From: Candidatus Kapaibacterium sp.
Lineage (GTDB): Bacteria; Bacteroidota; Ignavibacteria; Kapaibacteriales; HRBIN21
Direction: 5' to 3'
DNA length: 6,461 nt
Assembly (NCBI GenBank): GCA_025055465.1
Contig: JANWXA010000114.1
Coordinates: forward strand, 1-6,461
Both the position numbers and the translations under genes were made by a program. Every line of letters begins with the position of its first letter. Within the stretch, counting starts at the first letter, position 1. Positions 6,096 through 6,461 of this stretch are shown piece by piece. A model generated the notes under the pieces. The model searched no databases. It saw only the letters and a list, made by a program, of their open reading frames with translations, and was not told the origin of the DNA.

Positions 6096-6461
6096 TCAGT
6101 AGCCGAAGAAGTGCAGCATTGTCTTATTGTTCCGCCAACGTCCACGAACCTTGACGATGAGCTCCAAATACACTGACACGCCTAAGTAGGCTTCAATTGC
6201 TTGTCGGGCGCGCTGCCCAAGAGCTTTGAGTCGTTGCCCGCCAGAGCCGATAAGGATACCCTTGTGCGTTTCCCGCTCTACTATGATGTCTGCAGCGATG
6301 TACCACTTGCCCTGGTCGCGTTCTTTGAATTCCACAATCTGCACCTCGGTGGAGTAGGGGACTTCGTGATGGTAGAGCAGGAAGACATGCTCGCGAATGA
6401 GCTCCGAAACGAAGAAGCGCTCTGGCTGGGTACTAAGCTGCTGAGGATCGTAGAGGAACGG
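6096..6461 (-). CDS. era: GTPase Era, C-terminal KH-domain part (5' end outside window)
   Basis: Era is an essential GTPase that binds the 3' end of 16S rRNA and assists assembly of the small ribosomal subunit. The frame is open from the right edge and ends with TGA at 6098-6096, leaving 121 residues. The N-terminal G domain with the GTP-binding motifs lies outside. Visible landmarks are STQPERFFVSELIREHVF (10-27) with YHHEVPYSTEV (30-40) at the domain junction, then VEFKERDQGKWYIAADIIVE (43-62) and the KH RNA-binding motif GILIGSGGQRLKALG (68-82), whose GSGG loop is the GxxG signature. The end, YLELIVKVRGRWRNN followed by HFFGY, is the typical Era C-terminus (VYLELWVKV-WR-FGY). dprA starts 7 bases downstream on the same strand, so the two likely form one transcript. 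Confidence 0.95.
   Translation of the reverse strand, partial: PFLYDPQQLSTQPERFFVSELIREHVFLLYHHEVPYSTEVQIVEFKERDQGKWYIAADIIVERETHKGILIGSGGQRLKALGQRARQAIEAYLGVSVYLELIVKVRGRWRNNKTMLHFFGY

Noticed and set aside
1..6461. Search for tRNA/rRNA genes, CRISPR arrays, insertion sequences, attachment sites, toxin-antitoxin or defence genes
   Set aside because: Nearly all of the window is taken up by recognised coding sequence, and the only gap of note (82 bp) has none of these features.

Overview
The window is a stretch of chromosome from a flagellated, diderm (Gram-negative type) bacterium. It holds genes for both the periplasmic P-ring (FlgI) and the outer-membrane L-ring (FlgH), which only make sense in a cell with two membranes. 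DNA is moderately GC-rich, coding is dense, and base usage looks uniform, so I see no sign of recent transfer. The order flgG-flgA-flgH-flgI-flgJ, the short FlgH without a lipoprotein box, and one TAnnTTTG-type promoter match hint at a lineage near Bacteroidota/Chlorobi (FCB group). That placement is inference and weak; the sequence alone does not settle it.

Positions 1-3584, plus strand: the distal part of a flagellar rod/ring operon. It holds the C-terminal end of flgG (distal rod), then complete flgA (P-ring chaperone), flgH (L-ring), flgI (P-ring) and a flgJ-like gene. The genes are tightly packed: a 12-nt gap before flgA, an ATGA stop/start overlap between flgA and flgH, a 16-nt gap before flgI and a 3-nt gap before flgJ. 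Together they encode the outer half of the basal body: rod tip, the two bushings, the chaperone for the P-ring, and a rod cap joined to a murein-cutting enzyme that could open the peptidoglycan for the rod.

Positions 3559-6461, minus strand: a convergent group read from the right edge. It comprises the C-terminal third of era (ribosome assembly GTPase), dprA (loads RecA on incoming single-stranded DNA in transformation), an 82-bp gap with a hairpin and a possible promoter, and a complete tryptophanase-type PLP lyase. The last codons of flgJ and of the lyase gene overlap tail to tail by 26 bp. No intergenic stretch exceeds 300 bases.

I found no CRISPR array, RNA gene, insertion sequence or defence system, and no clear undescribed system. 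The most notable points are the FlgJ-type rod domain fused to a GH23/SLT lytic transglycosylase domain, the FlgH without a lipobox, and a lyase whose scaffold resembles tyrosine phenol-lyase while its substrate-specificity residues are those of tryptophanase.
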